Assembly (NCBI RefSeq): GCF_029338175.1
Contig: NZ_CP119862.1
Span: 2,294,001 to 2,358,000, forward strand
Length of the DNA stretch: 64,000 nucleotides
Direction of reading: 5' to 3'
Source of the DNA: Citrobacter enshiensis
GTDB taxonomy: Bacteria; Pseudomonadota; Gammaproteobacteria; Enterobacterales; Enterobacteriaceae
Positions 37,160-47,324 of the stretch are shown in pieces; position 1 is the stretch's first letter, and every line of letters begins with the position of its first letter. The notes under the pieces are model-generated. The model was not told the origin of the DNA, searched no databases, and was given only the letters and a program-made list of their open reading frames with translations. A program made the translations under genes and the position numbers.

Positions 37160-39274
37160 TTACAGCGAAATAGTTTGCTGCGGAGCTAATGGGGACACAG
37201 CTTTCAACTGCTTTACGATACTGTCTCTTTGGATCAATTCTGGGATTCTATTCGCTGGAATCGGTTTTGCATACAAAAAACCTTGCAGAACGCCGCAGCC
37301 CATACGGGTTAACAGCAGTTCTTGCTCCGGGGTTTCGATACCTTCAGCAACCACGCGCATATTCATGGAATGCGCAATGTCGATAATAGTAGACACTATT
37401 TTCATATTTTTGCTGTTTTCACCGATATCTTTAATAAATACCCTGTCAATTTTTAACTCACGCGCCGGAAGTGATTTCAACATCAACATATTTGAATAAC
37501 CTGTCCCGAAATCATCAATAGAAACGATGATCCCTGCTTCAGAAAACGTATTCAATATTTCTACACTGCGCGATAAATTTTTAAAGGCAACACTTTCAGT
37601 GATTTCCAGCGTTAATTGCGTAGGCGAAAGGTTATAACGCTCCAGCGACTCGGAGACAATGTCGACGATATCATGCTGTTCAAATTGCGTTGGGGAAAGA
37701 TTGATGGCCAGTGACCATTCAGGGTGCCCTTGTTGTTTCCACTGATGAAGCTGGAAACAGGCTTGCTGAATAACCCAGTTTCCTACCGGGATGATAAGCC
37801 CTGTATCTTCCAGCGCTTGCAGGAATACACCCGGTAACAGCAGACCTTGTTCAGGGTGTCGCCAGCGAAGTAACGCCTCAAAACCGGTCAGGGCATGGTC
37901 TCCGGCAGTGTATTTAGGCTGAAACCACAACTCGAATTGATGTTGCTCAAGCGCGAGAGGGAGGTCCTGCAGGATCCCTGCTGCGGAGGTCACAAGGGCC
38001 TCCATTTCAGGCGTATAAATCGCCCAGCCATTTCTGCCTTTCTGCTTAACATGATACATAGCCACGTCGGCTTTCACTTTGAGGTCGTGCAGCGTGGAAC
38101 CATGTTCAGGATAAAAACTGCTTCCGGCGCTCAGCGAGACACGAATCATGTGCCCGGAGAGTGAGAAGGGGGCATTGATTTCCCCGGCAATCCTCGTCAG
38201 TAAGGAGGATAGCAATGCTTTCGTGCTACCCGGCACGAGAAGAATAAATTCATCCCCGCCCAGCCGGGCAAGCGTCATCGTGTCGTCAAGGCATTTGTGG
38301 ATCCGCTGTGCGCTGGCAATTAGTAGCTGATCGCCAATGTGATGGCCCCACGTATCATTCACCATCTTGAACCGATCTAAATCGATAAACACCAGGGCAA
38401 AATGTTGTTGGTGTAGGGCAGAATGGTGCAGACAATCTTGCAGGCACATATCAATTTGGGTGCGATTGGCAAGACCAGTGAGGGCATCAAACTGGGTTTG
38501 ATATTCAAGACGGGAATTTAACTGATGTAAATTGTCTGCCAGCCGCGAGGTTCGCAACTGAGAATCGATCATCGAAATAATCAGCATAATGCCCAGAATA
38601 ATTAGCGTAATGGCGGAAACCCAGACCGACAACTCGACCGTATTGATGCCCGCGTGTTGTGTATGCGTGTAATGCGTGAATGTTGCTGCGCCCATGCCCG
38701 TGTAATGCATCGCGCAAATCGCCAGCGCCATCATCAGTGCGGCGATAAGGCGATTAATGAATACTCTGCGGGAATGTTGTCGTAGATGAAAAGCCAGCCT
38801 TAATCCGGCTCCGGATGCGACCACGGCAATGACCACGGAGAGCAAAATGAGGCTTGCATCCCAGATGATAGCGGAATGTTCAAGAATGGCGGCCATCCCG
38901 ACGTAATGCATACTCACGACGCCAGAACTCAAAATGCCCGTCGCCACAATGAGCCTTTTCCTTGAAAGCGTGTCGCCGGAAATGGCGATAGTGATAGCCA
39001 GCGTGGCAGTTCCGAGTGCGATCAGAAAAGATAATGCAGTGAGGAGAAAATGATAATTCATTGGCATGCTCATTTTCATCGCCAGCATCCCGATGAAATG
39101 CATTGACCAGATGCCCATGCCGAGAGTTGCTCCGCCAGAGAAACGCCAGAACGCCGAGCCCTGATGGCTGGAGATCGCAACTTTACCGGCACTGTCGAGG
39201 GCAACAAAAGAAGCGATAAAAGCGACTAAAAAAGAAATACCGATCAGAACGGGGTCCCAGGAAACGTGCAACAT
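37160..39274 (-). CDS. MHYT-GGDEF-EAL membrane c-di-GMP enzyme
   Basis: 704 residues from ATG 39274 (MLHVSWDPVLIG), which has GGAGAG as ribosome site; an ATG four codons upstream lacks one. The N-terminal MHYT domain has seven hydrophobic segments (residues 5-225) with repeated motifs SMHFIGML, SMHYVGMA and AMHYTGMG, thought to bind copper and sense a diatomic gas. GGDEF follows (ARLGGDEFILLVPG, no RxxD I-site), then EAL (GFEALLRWRHPEQG, LEITES, IDDFGTGYS, VAEGIETPEQ). All catalytic EAL residues I can check are present, so phosphodiesterase activity is likely and cyclase activity possible. E. coli K-12 has no such gene here; the neighbour dgcM suggests a shared local output. Confidence 0.93.
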   Translation of the reverse strand: MLHVSWDPVLIGISFLVAFIASFVALDSAGKVAISSHQGSAFWRFSGGATLGMGIWSMHFIGMLAMKMSMPMNYHFLLTALSFLIALGTATLAITIAISGDTLSRKRLIVATGILSSGVVSMHYVGMAAILEHSAIIWDASLILLSVVIAVVASGAGLRLAFHLRQHSRRVFINRLIAALMMALAICAMHYTGMGAATFTHYTHTQHAGINTVELSVWVSAITLIILGIMLIISMIDSQLRTSRLADNLHQLNSRLEYQTQFDALTGLANRTQIDMCLQDCLHHSALHQQHFALVFIDLDRFKMVNDTWGHHIGDQLLIASAQRIHKCLDDTMTLARLGGDEFILLVPGSTKALLSSLLTRIAGEINAPFSLSGHMIRVSLSAGSSFYPEHGSTLHDLKVKADVAMYHVKQKGRNGWAIYTPEMEALVTSAAGILQDLPLALEQHQFELWFQPKYTAGDHALTGFEALLRWRHPEQGLLLPGVFLQALEDTGLIIPVGNWVIQQACFQLHQWKQQGHPEWSLAINLSPTQFEQHDIVDIVSESLERYNLSPTQLTLEITESVAFKNLSRSVEILNTFSEAGIIVSIDDFGTGYSNMLMLKSLPARELKIDRVFIKDIGENSKNMKIVSTIIDIAHSMNMRVVAEGIETPEQELLLTRMGCGVLQGFLYAKPIPANRIPELIQRDSIVKQLKAVSPLAPQQTISL

Positions 39275-39508
39275 CAGGCTCTCCATCGAGAGAATATCGT
39301 GCAGATAAATCTAGCAGTAATTTGTGCTACCGACCTGGTAAAACATGCTAATTAGTAACATATATTTTACATAAATGCGCGCATTGCAGAGCGGAAACCG
39401 GAACAGAAATGGCACCGGAGGGGATACTCAAGCGGAGTGAACCTGCGGGCGGTTTGCGCGATATTTCTGAATCATTTCAGCGCAATGGGACAATGAGATA
39501 TTGCTTAA

Positions 39509-40543
<1,035 letters not shown>

Positions 40544-40589
40544 CATCAACGATTTTTTGCCCTGTGTGAGTATGAAAACGCCGTATAGT

Positions 40590-40603
40590 TTGAGCGAAGT
40601 CAA
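40590..40603 (+). promoter_or_regulatory. FNR site upstream of fnrS
   Basis: TTGAGCGAAGTCAA fits TTGATNNNNATCAA at eight of ten defined positions and is centred about 42 bases before the FnrS start, the class II activation position. CAATAT at 40625-40630 serves as the -10. Confidence 0.8.
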
Positions 40604-40638
40604 TAAACCGTCTACCTATTCGGGGCAATATCTCTCTC

Positions 40639-40760
40639 GCAGGTGAATGCAACGTCAAGCGATGGGCGTTGCGCTCCATATTGTCTTACTTCCTTTTTTG
40701 AATTACTGCATAGCACAATTGATTCGTACGACGCCGACTTAGATTAGTCGGCTTTTTTTT
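40639..40760 (+). ncRNA. fnrS: FnrS small regulatory RNA
   Basis: About 122 nt, beginning GCAGGTGAATGCAACGTCAA and ending in the terminator GCCGACT-N6-AGTCGGC plus eight T. Both the 5' single-stranded targeting region and the position between zntB and dbpA agree with E. coli FnrS. It is an Hfq-dependent RNA induced by FNR and ArcA in the absence of oxygen and represses sodB, sodA, maeA, gpmA and others. The regulator gene fnr lies 6 kb away in the same window. Confidence 0.95.
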
Positions 40761-40809
40761 GCCTGCGGGACTACCCTAAAAGTGTCAGCCTTAACGACCG
40801 GAGGGTAAC

Positions 40810-41004
40810 ATGAGCCGTTTATTAACCCTACTGCACCTGCACCTGCACCTGCATACGCGTCAGCCGGAACCCCTGCCAACCGATCCGATACCGATGCCCG
40901 ATCCCATTCCTCGTCCGCAGCCCATGCCCGATCCGCCGCCCGACGAAGAACCGATTAAAATGTCGCATCGTAAGCTGAGATCTGCGAGGATACGCGCCTG
41001 CTGA
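40810..41004 (+). CDS. Small proline-rich protein downstream of fnrS
   Basis: 64 residues with a strong ribosome site (CGGAGGGTAAC). The N-terminus is hydrophobic/His-Leu alternating (LLHLHLHLHT), the middle is a Pro/Asp repeat of the PIPxPDPIPRPQPMPD type, and the end is basic (HRKLRSARIRAC). I cannot name a family. Composition and the good ribosome site argue for translation; the Pro-rich stretch would be a strong EF-P or ribosome-stalling candidate. It lies 29 bases before dbpA, so it could also act as a leader peptide. Confidence 0.65.
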   Translation: MSRLLTLLHLHLHLHTRQPEPLPTDPIPMPDPIPRPQPMPDPPPDEEPIKMSHRKLRSARIRAC

Positions 41005-41033
41005 TTACCAGCCATTTACGACGAGATTTAATT

Positions 41034-42407
41034 GTGACCGCTTTTTCAACCCTGAATGTTTTGCCCACCGCCCAACTCGAGAATCTTAACGAGTTGGGTT
41101 ACCTTGAGATGACGCCGGTACAGGCTGCCGCGCTGCCAGCCATTCTGTCCGGGCGTGATGTCCGCGTGCAGGCAAAAACCGGCAGTGGTAAGACGGCCGC
41201 ATTTGGCCTTGGGCTTCTGCAGCATATTGATGCGGGTCTGTTCCAGACGCAATCCCTGGTGCTGTGCCCCACCCGCGAACTGGCCGATCAGGTCGCGGGA
41301 GAGTTGCGTCGTCTGGCGCGTTTTCTGCCCAACACCAAAATATTGACGCTCTGCGGCGGACAGCCTTTCGGCGCTCAGCGTGATTCTCTCCAGCATGCGC
41401 CGCATATTATTGTGGCCACCCCGGGTCGCTTGCTCGACCACCTGCAAAAAGGCACCGTTTCACTGGATGCCCTGAATACGCTGGTGATGGACGAAGCCGA
41501 TCGTATGCTCGATATGGGATTCAGTGACGCCATTGACGAGGTGATCCGTTTTGCCCCAGCCTCACGCCAGACGCTGTTGTTTTCTGCCACCTGGCCTGAC
41601 GCTATCGCCGCCATCAGCGGTCGGGTTCAGCGGGACCCACTCGCCATCGAAATCGACGCTGTCGACGCGCTTCCCGCGATTGAGCAACAATTTTTTGAAA
41701 CTTCTTCGCAGGGCAAAATTTCGCTGCTGCAAAAATTGCTCAGCCAGCATCAGCCGGCATCCTGCGTGGTGTTCTGTAACACCAAAAAAGATTGCCAGTC
41801 AGTGTGTGACGCGCTTAATGCCGCAGGGCAAAGCGCACTGGCGCTGCACGGCGATCTTGAGCAGCGCGATCGTGACCAGACGTTGGTGCGCTTTGCAAAC
41901 GGCAGCGTGCGCGTGTTAGTGGCAACAGATGTCGCCGCCCGTGGTCTTGATATCAAATCGCTGGAGCTGGTGGTCAACTTCGAACTGGCATGGGATCCGG
42001 AAGTTCACGTACACCGTATTGGTCGTACCGCCCGTGCGGGTAACAGCGGGCTGGCTATTAGCTTTTGCGCGCCGGAAGAAGCACAGCGCGCGAATATTTT
42101 GTCTGAAATGTTACAGCTTAAACTCAACTGGCTGGTGACGCCGGGGAGCAGCCCGATTGTGCCCCTAGAGGCCGAGATGGCGACGCTGTGCATCGATGGC
42201 GGTAAAAAAGCCAAAATGCGTCCTGGCGATGTGCTGGGGGCGTTGACCGGTGATATGGGTCTGGATGGCGCCGACATTGGCAAGATTTCCGTGCATCCGG
42301 CGCATGTTTACGTGGCGATTCGCCAGTCGGTCGCGCACAAAGCGTGGAAACAATTGCAAAACGGTAAGATTAAAGGCAAGACTTGCCGGGTTCGTTTGTT
42401 GAAATAA
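41034..42407 (+). CDS. dbpA: DEAD-box RNA helicase DbpA
   Basis: 457 residues, starting at a GTG (VTAFSTLNVLPTAQ). Helicase motifs in order: Q motif, AKTGSGKTAAF, PTRELA, VMDEADRMLD, FSATWP, ATDVAARGLD and HRIGRTARAG, followed by a C-terminal RNA-recognition domain (about 380-457) that binds hairpin 92 of 23S rRNA. It assists assembly of the 50S ribosomal subunit. Confidence 0.97.
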   Translation: MTAFSTLNVLPTAQLENLNELGYLEMTPVQAAALPAILSGRDVRVQAKTGSGKTAAFGLGLLQHIDAGLFQTQSLVLCPTRELADQVAGELRRLARFLPNTKILTLCGGQPFGAQRDSLQHAPHIIVATPGRLLDHLQKGTVSLDALNTLVMDEADRMLDMGFSDAIDEVIRFAPASRQTLLFSATWPDAIAAISGRVQRDPLAIEIDAVDALPAIEQQFFETSSQGKISLLQKLLSQHQPASCVVFCNTKKDCQSVCDALNAAGQSALALHGDLEQRDRDQTLVRFANGSVRVLVATDVAARGLDIKSLELVVNFELAWDPEVHVHRIGRTARAGNSGLAISFCAPEEAQRANILSEMLQLKLNWLVTPGSSPIVPLEAEMATLCIDGGKKAKMRPGDVLGALTGDMGLDGADIGKISVHPAHVYVAIRQSVAHKAWKQLQNGKIKGKTCRVRLLK

Positions 42408-42418
42408 GCGTTAAGAGG

Positions 42419-42445
42419 GCGTCTCAGGTATCACACCTGAGACGC
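42419..42445. terminator. Bidirectional terminator, dbpA / ttcA
   Basis: GCGTCTCAGGT-ATCAC-ACCTGAGACGC is an 11-bp perfect stem between the converging stop codons. T runs are short on both sides (GAAAGATTAC), but stem strength and position support a shared terminator. Confidence 0.8.
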
Positions 42446-42452
42446 TGAAAGA

Positions 42453-43388
42453 TTACTTCACTTCGACGACATTCAGTCGTAACTCATCCAGTTGGTTTTC
42501 GTCTTCTTCTGGCTGCCATCCTGCTGGTTGCAGTGGGATTTCTTCGCGGTCAAACGCCAGATCACCGCCGTCCACGATGTCGGAGCCGTGCTGGATCCCT
42601 TTGAAGTCAAACAGGTTGATATCACTCAGGTGAGAAGGGACCACGTTTTGCATCGCGCTGAACATGGTTTCAATGCGCCCCGGGTAACGTTTGTCCCAGT
42701 CGCGCAGCATGTCGGCAATTACCTGACGTTGCAGATTAGGCTGTGAACCGCAAAGGTTACACGGAATAATCGGGTAACCTTTGGCCTCGGCAAAACGTTC
42801 AATATCTTTTTCGCGGCAATAGGCCAGCGGGCGAATGACAATGTGTTTACCATCATCGCTCATCAGCTTCGGTGGCATACCTTTCATTTTGCCGCCGTAG
42901 AACATATTCAAAAACAGCGTCTGCAGAATGTCGTCACGATGGTGCCCAAGCGCAATCTTTGTCGCGCCGAGTTCAGTCGCCGTGCGATAAAGAATGCCGC
43001 GGCGCAGTCGCGAGCAGAGGGAACAGGTCGTTTTGCCTTCCGGAATTTTCTCTTTCACGATCCCGTAGGTGTTTTCTTCGACAATTTTATACTCTACGCC
43101 TAACTGCTCGAGGTACTCTGGCAGAATATGCTCCGGGAAACCCGGTTGCTTCTGATCAAGGTTAACGGCAACCAGGGAAAAACTGATCGGCGCGCTTTGC
43201 TGCAAATTACGCAGAATTTCCAGCATGGTGTAGCTGTCTTTCCCACCGGAAAGGCACACCATAATACGGTCGCCGTCTTCGATCATGTTGAAGTCAGCAA
43301 TCGCTTCGCCCACGTTACGACGTAAACGTTTTTGTAATTTGTTCAGGTTGTATTGTTCTTTCTTTGTAATTTCTTGATTTTGTTGCAT
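42453..43388 (-). CDS. ttcA: tRNA 2-thiocytidine(32) biosynthesis protein TtcA
   Basis: 311 residues. PP-loop motif [11 protein letters not shown] (residues 45-55), and two CxxC pairs, TCSLCSRL and PCNLCGSQ, that hold the Fe-S cluster. It thiolates cytidine 32 of several tRNAs using ATP. In E. coli K-12 the 5' end of this gene is the integration site of the Rac prophage; here the gene is intact, but a recombinase remnant lies directly upstream at 43428-43578. Confidence 0.97.
   Translation of the reverse strand: MQQNQEITKKEQYNLNKLQKRLRRNVGEAIADFNMIEDGDRIMVCLSGGKDSYTMLEILRNLQQSAPISFSLVAVNLDQKQPGFPEHILPEYLEQLGVEYKIVEENTYGIVKEKIPEGKTTCSLCSRLRRGILYRTATELGATKIALGHHRDDILQTLFLNMFYGGKMKGMPPKLMSDDGKHIVIRPLAYCREKDIERFAEAKGYPIIPCNLCGSQPNLQRQVIADMLRDWDKRYPGRIETMFSAMQNVVPSHLSDINLFDFKGIQHGSDIVDGGDLAFDREEIPLQPAGWQPEEDENQLDELRLNVVEVK
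43369..43379. repeat. Short direct repeat in the ttcA 5' end (possible att core)
   Basis: ATTTCTTGATT lies within the first codons of ttcA and recurs in the same orientation at 43654-43664, just beyond the recombinase remnant. Eleven bases alone are weak evidence; the placement at both ends of the remnant is the reason to list it. Confidence 0.35.
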
Positions 43389-43427
43389 TATTTACTGTCT
43401 CAGACACCAAGGGCGGGCGCGTTATCA

Positions 43428-43578
43428 TGCCCATCTGGTTAGTGATAAATGACGGGTTAGCTCCGGCTGGCAAAAGCCAACAGGCAAAAGTATGTCGCGT
43501 ATGGTACGGATTACGGCGACGAATGTCAGCACGTTTTATAGCAACGTTCTATCTTGCATCAAGGCGACTCCACGCCTT
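43428..43578 (-). pseudogene. Decayed phage-type integrase, C-terminal remnant 2
   Basis: Minus-strand translation gives KRADIRRRNPYHTRHTFACW, then LLPAGANPSFITNQMG; with a one-base shift GHDNA follows. These are the RHTFA and GHxxA blocks of a lambdoid tyrosine recombinase. Upstream, the same frame holds KAWSRLDAR interrupted by a TAG. The gene is truncated after GHDNA at the ttcA promoter region, and nothing of the catalytic Tyr block or the N-terminal domain remains. Location matches the Rac attachment locus of E. coli. Confidence 0.8.
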
Positions 43579-43653
43579 GTACGGCTTTTGTGCTTTCCTG
43601 CGTTTACCTGTGCTTTTCGCGCGTCGAAAATGCGGATTACGGGTCTTTTCAAT

Positions 43654-43664
43654 ATTTCTTGATT
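43654..43664. repeat. Right copy of the short repeat near ttcA
   Basis: ATTTCTTGATT, same orientation as the copy at 43369-43379, 285 bases away. The DNA between is the integrase remnant; no other gene is visible from 43389 to 43744. Confidence 0.35.
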
Positions 43665-43744
43665 AATCACACTTTTTTCCTGAAAGCAGGCTATTTTTAC
43701 GATTCAGGAAAGCCATAAAAAATATCCCAAACCGGAAAGCCATT

Positions 43745-45262
43745 ATGCGAGCAACGCTGGTCTCCTTACTCTGTGGTTTCGTGTTTTTTATTGTCGGTGT
43801 TACGGCGCTGAACTGGCAACTCTGGCGCGCGGCATACACAGACAGGATACAGGAAGCAAAACTGTCGGTATCCCTTGCCGACAGTATGGTGGACGAGGCC
43901 ATAAAAGCGGTTAGCGTTGTTCGCCCGCTGACAGCCGGTTCCTGTACTCCTGATGCACAACGGATATTGAATCGCGAAGCGGCAATGGGGCCACATTTAC
44001 GCTATGTCGTTCTGATCCGAAATCACGAAGTATGGTGTTCCTCACTGCTGGGGAGTCAGACCCAAAAAATTCACGAAGATAAATCGACGGCGGCCAGTCT
44101 TACGCTCTATCCTGGCGATGAAATCACCGGGGGAACGCCAGTGCTCTTTTATCTGGCGCCGGGTATTTCTGGTTATGTGGGGGCGAGTATTGGGTTCGTG
44201 CATCTCAATACCGCGCTCAAGACCGCATCCAACCGAATACAGCTTACCCTTGTGGTAGGTAATAAAATGTTAAATTACAATGATGTTGTCAGACCTTTCA
44301 CGTCAGAACAACAGAGCAAGGTGCATCAGCAATCGTTGCGTTATCCTTTCAGAATTGAATACGACCCACCGCCTTTTTTCAGTCTGGGACGTTTGATCTC
44401 CCAGGGCGGTTTTCTTACCGCTATCCTTGCGATCATGTCGCTGGTAACTGGATGGATACTCCATCGCTATCTGAGTAAATATACGACCCCTGAAGAGAAC
44501 TTACGCCGGGCCATCGACAAGGGAGAAATCATTCCTTTTTATCAACCGGTAGTAAATGGGGCGAGTGGAAAAATTGACGGTTTCGAAATACTGGCCCGCT
44601 GGAAGCACCCTGAAGCGGGTTTTATTCCGCCTGACGTTTTTATTCCGCTAGCGGAAAAAACCGGCCTAATTATCGAACTGACGCATAAGCTTATGATGCG
44701 GGTCATTGAGGATCTCACCCCGGTGATGCCGCACTTACCGGAAGGTTTGCATATTGGTATCAACATCAGTGCGGCGCACGGGCAAAGCGAAGTGCTGGAG
44801 TATGACTGCTTACATTTGCTGGATGCATTGTCCGCCAAAAAAATCACGCTGGTACTGGAAGTGACAGAGCGGGAACCGATGGCCTTGACGCCGAAAACCC
44901 TCTCGATGTTTGCTCGTCTGCGTAGCCATGGTGTACTGGTGGCGCTGGATGATTTTGGTACCGGCTATTCTGGCATTTCTTATCTCAACGAATTTCCGGT
45001 TGATTTCATTAAGATTGATAAAAGCTTTGTTCGACGGATCAGCAACTCCCCGGATTCAACCCTGTTGGTTGACTGCGTTATTGATATGGCGAAAAAGCTG
45101 TCGTTACAAATCATCGCAGAAGGCGTTGAGACGCAGCATCAGGCTGATTACCTGAATGCGAAAGGGATTCATTTTTTACAAGGGTATTATTTCTGGCGTC
45201 CGGTGCCTTTTTATCGACTGGCACCCGCGCTGTTATTTGGTTTTCACCGGATTACTTTGTAA
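43745..45262 (+). CDS. CSS-motif EAL-domain c-di-GMP phosphodiesterase
   Basis: 505 residues. An N-terminal membrane helix (8-28), a periplasmic domain with the redox CSS motif (VWCSSLLG) and an upstream Cys (TAGSCTPDA), a second helix (about 222-240), then a cytoplasmic EAL domain. The signature is FEILARWKHPEAG, that is E-I-L rather than E-A-L; the other catalytic blocks (INISAA, LEVTERE, ALDDFGTGYS, KIDKSF, AEGVET, LQGYYF) are intact, so activity is likely. E. coli PdeB/C/D-type enzymes of this class are tuned by DsbA/DsbB disulfide formation. It is an extra gene between ttcA and uspF relative to K-12. Confidence 0.92.
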   Translation: MRATLVSLLCGFVFFIVGVTALNWQLWRAAYTDRIQEAKLSVSLADSMVDEAIKAVSVVRPLTAGSCTPDAQRILNREAAMGPHLRYVVLIRNHEVWCSSLLGSQTQKIHEDKSTAASLTLYPGDEITGGTPVLFYLAPGISGYVGASIGFVHLNTALKTASNRIQLTLVVGNKMLNYNDVVRPFTSEQQSKVHQQSLRYPFRIEYDPPPFFSLGRLISQGGFLTAILAIMSLVTGWILHRYLSKYTTPEENLRRAIDKGEIIPFYQPVVNGASGKIDGFEILARWKHPEAGFIPPDVFIPLAEKTGLIIELTHKLMMRVIEDLTPVMPHLPEGLHIGINISAAHGQSEVLEYDCLHLLDALSAKKITLVLEVTEREPMALTPKTLSMFARLRSHGVLVALDDFGTGYSGISYLNEFPVDFIKIDKSFVRRISNSPDSTLLVDCVIDMAKKLSLQIIAEGVETQHQADYLNAKGIHFLQGYYFWRPVPFYRLAPALLFGFHRITL

Positions 45263-45277
45263 AAAAATCGCTAAAAG

Positions 45278-45298
45278 GCCCGCAACGGCGTTGCGGGC
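45278..45298. terminator. Terminator between the CSS-EAL gene and uspF
   Basis: GCCCGCAAC-GGC-GTTGCGGGC is a perfect 9-bp stem with a three-base loop between converging genes. In the uspF direction it is followed by TTTTAGCGATTTTTTT, a good T tract; in the other direction none. Confidence 0.8.
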
Positions 45299-45306
45299 TG
45301 CAATGT

Positions 45307-45741
45307 CTAGCGAACAACCAGCACGGAACATTCCGCGTGACGCACCACGGCGGCGGCGTTGGAACCAAGCAGATACGTGGTGATATCCGGGCGATGTGAG
45401 GAAATAATCACCATTTCGGCCGGTAACTTTTTCGCCATTTCCAGAATTTTATCTTTTGGCGAGCCTTCCGTAACATGCAGGTGCACTCTGTCTCTGGGGA
45501 TAGTGAACTTCCTGGTAATGTCTTCCAGCTGAGATTTTGCTTCGGCTTTCAGATCGTCCATCGCGGGTAACTCAGCCGAATAAGCCAGACCTAATGAGGC
45601 GTAGTAAGGCAGTGACGGGATCACGGTCAAAAAATGGACCTGTGCATCGTCAATTTTTGCCTCCGCTTCGACATGGGCAATTACACGTTGAGTTAATTCT
45701 GAATCTGAAATATCGATAGGGACAAGAATCATTCTGCTCAT
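45307..45741 (-). CDS. uspF: Universal stress protein F
   Basis: 144 residues, single Usp domain. ATP-binding type: the G-2x-G-9x-G(S/T) region appears as [20 protein letters not shown], and the first strand is [12 protein letters not shown]. In E. coli it promotes adhesion and fimbria-linked behaviour at the expense of motility. Preceded by AGGAGG. Confidence 0.96.
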   Translation of the reverse strand: MSRMILVPIDISDSELTQRVIAHVEAEAKIDDAQVHFLTVIPSLPYYASLGLAYSAELPAMDDLKAEAKSQLEDITRKFTIPRDRVHLHVTEGSPKDKILEMAKKLPAEMVIISSHRPDITTYLLGSNAAAVVRHAECSVLVVR

Positions 45742-45821
45742 AAAACCTCCTGTTTAAGTATCCGCCTGGATTCTACCCTCTAATGGCACTTTATGTATAA
45801 TGACGGGAGTCACATTTTGTG

Positions 45822-46037
45822 TCATTTCAGTTTCCGTTCCGGGAATTTTCCCTTAATAACGCCGTCATAAAATCGTCCTTTCGAGACAACGCTAAGAAAA
45901 TGATGAAATATACGGGCGGGAACATCCTGATATTGTAAAAGTGCATCAGTTTGGTGAAAGCGTATTTCCAGCGTGCGGGATGTTTCATCATAACCGACGG
46001 ATGCAATGCGTGAAGATTTTACAGGATGATGGTGCAT
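45822..46037 (-). CDS. KTSC-domain small protein
   Basis: 71 residues. The KTSC domain is recognised by the start of the fold (VKSSRIASVGYDETSRTLEI) and FHHFLSVVSKGRFYDGVIKG. The domain also occurs appended to lysyl-tRNA synthetases and in phage-related proteins; stand-alone function is unknown. A moderate ribosome site (AAAGGACG) precedes the ATG. It lies between uspF and ompN, where I recall no E. coli K-12 equivalent. Confidence 0.82.
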   Translation of the reverse strand: MHHHPVKSSRIASVGYDETSRTLEIRFHQTDALLQYQDVPARIFHHFLSVVSKGRFYDGVIKGKFPERKLK

Positions 46038-46190
46038 GGCAGGCGTCCTTTATGACAGGTTCTTATGCCAGCTATCATCTATCAGTCAGGGATTTTTACG
46101 CAACAGATATATTGTTTTAGCAGAAATAAAACAGTGTTGTGAAGGGTGGGGAAAGGAGAGTAGCCCGCTGTTTCCAGCGGGCCGGTAGAC

Positions 46191-47324
46191 TTAGAACTGG
46201 TAAATCAGACCCAGGGCTACGATGTCGTCAGTGGCGATGCCGTTGTCAGCATAGAAGCTGTCGTCTTCGTCCAGCAGGTTGATTTTGTAATCAACAAAGG
46301 TGGACATGTTTTTGTTGAAGTAGTAAGTCAGGCCGATTTCAGCATAGTTCACCAGATCCTGGTCGCCGTCGGTGCCCAGATCCTTGCCTTTAGACATCAG
46401 GTAAGAAATGTTCGGACGCAGACCGAAGTCGAACTGGTACTGAGCAGTCACTTCAAAGTTCTGCGTTTTGTCGGCGATGGTGTTGTAGCTGTCACCATAC
46501 GGGGTCATGTTACGGGTTTCGGAGTACATTGCAGCGAAATAGATGTTGTTCGCATCGTATTTACCACCGACAGTCCACGCGTCAGCTTTGTCGCCGCCTG
46601 CAGTAGAGAATTCAACCTGCTCGTTAGTACGGTCAGAAGAGGTATACGCCGCACCCAGGGTTACGCCCATACCGAAGTCGTAAGAGGAGGAGATACCGAA
46701 GCCGTCACCGTTGGAGTTTTTGATATTACGGTGATCGTTGCCGTTACCAGTACCTTCCTGGATTTCCTGGCCATTTTCGTCAGTAACCTGGCTCTCGTTA
46801 GCGCCCTGGAACTGCAGCGCGAAGCTCAGGCCGTCAACCATACCGAACATGTTGTTGTTACGGTAGGTGGCAACGCCGTTGGCACGGCCGGTCATGAAGT
46901 TATCCGCTTTGGTGTAAGAGTCGCCACCGAATTCTGGCAGCATATCCACCCAGCCTTCTACGTCGTACATTACGCCGTAGTTACGGCCGTAGTCGAATGA
47001 ACCGTAGTCACCGAATTTCAGACCCGCGAAACCCAGACGGGTGAAGCTGTTGCCGTGGTCGCTTTCAGTGGTGTTGGTGTTAACCTGGTATTCCCACTGA
47101 CCGAAGCCGATCAGTTCGTCATTGATCTGAGTTTCGCCTTTGAAACCCATACGCATATAAGACTGGTCGCCATCACTGCTGGCGTCGTCAGACATATAGT
47201 GCAGACCGACTACTTTACCGTAAAGATCTAATTTGTTGCCGTTGCTGTTATAAACTTCAGCGGCGTGGGTAGCACCTGCGGCTAACATTGCAGGAATAAC
47301 GAGGGCCAGTACTTTTCTTTTCAT
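46191..47324 (-). CDS. ompN: General porin OmpN
   Basis: 377 residues, same as E. coli OmpN. Signal peptide 1-21 (ATHAAEVYN at the cleavage zone), mature 16-strand trimeric porin of the OmpC/OmpF family, with PEFGGD of the L3 constriction loop ([12 protein letters not shown]) and the terminal Phe (LGLIYQF). It forms a non-specific channel for small solutes. The divergent MicC RNA starts 228 bases from its start codon, and the arrangement ompN-micC-nifJ is as in E. coli. Confidence 0.95.
   Translation of the reverse strand: MKRKVLALVIPAMLAAGATHAAEVYNSNGNKLDLYGKVVGLHYMSDDASSDGDQSYMRMGFKGETQINDELIGFGQWEYQVNTNTTESDHGNSFTRLGFAGLKFGDYGSFDYGRNYGVMYDVEGWVDMLPEFGGDSYTKADNFMTGRANGVATYRNNNMFGMVDGLSFALQFQGANESQVTDENGQEIQEGTGNGNDHRNIKNSNGDGFGISSSYDFGMGVTLGAAYTSSDRTNEQVEFSTAGGDKADAWTVGGKYDANNIYFAAMYSETRNMTPYGDSYNTIADKTQNFEVTAQYQFDFGLRPNISYLMSKGKDLGTDGDQDLVNYAEIGLTYYFNKNMSTFVDYKINLLDEDDSFYADNGIATDDIVALGLIYQF

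Noticed and set aside
43427-43666. 79-codon plus-strand open frame upstream of the CSS-EAL gene
   Set aside because: It is antisense to integrase remnant 2 and shows no domain or ribosome site.
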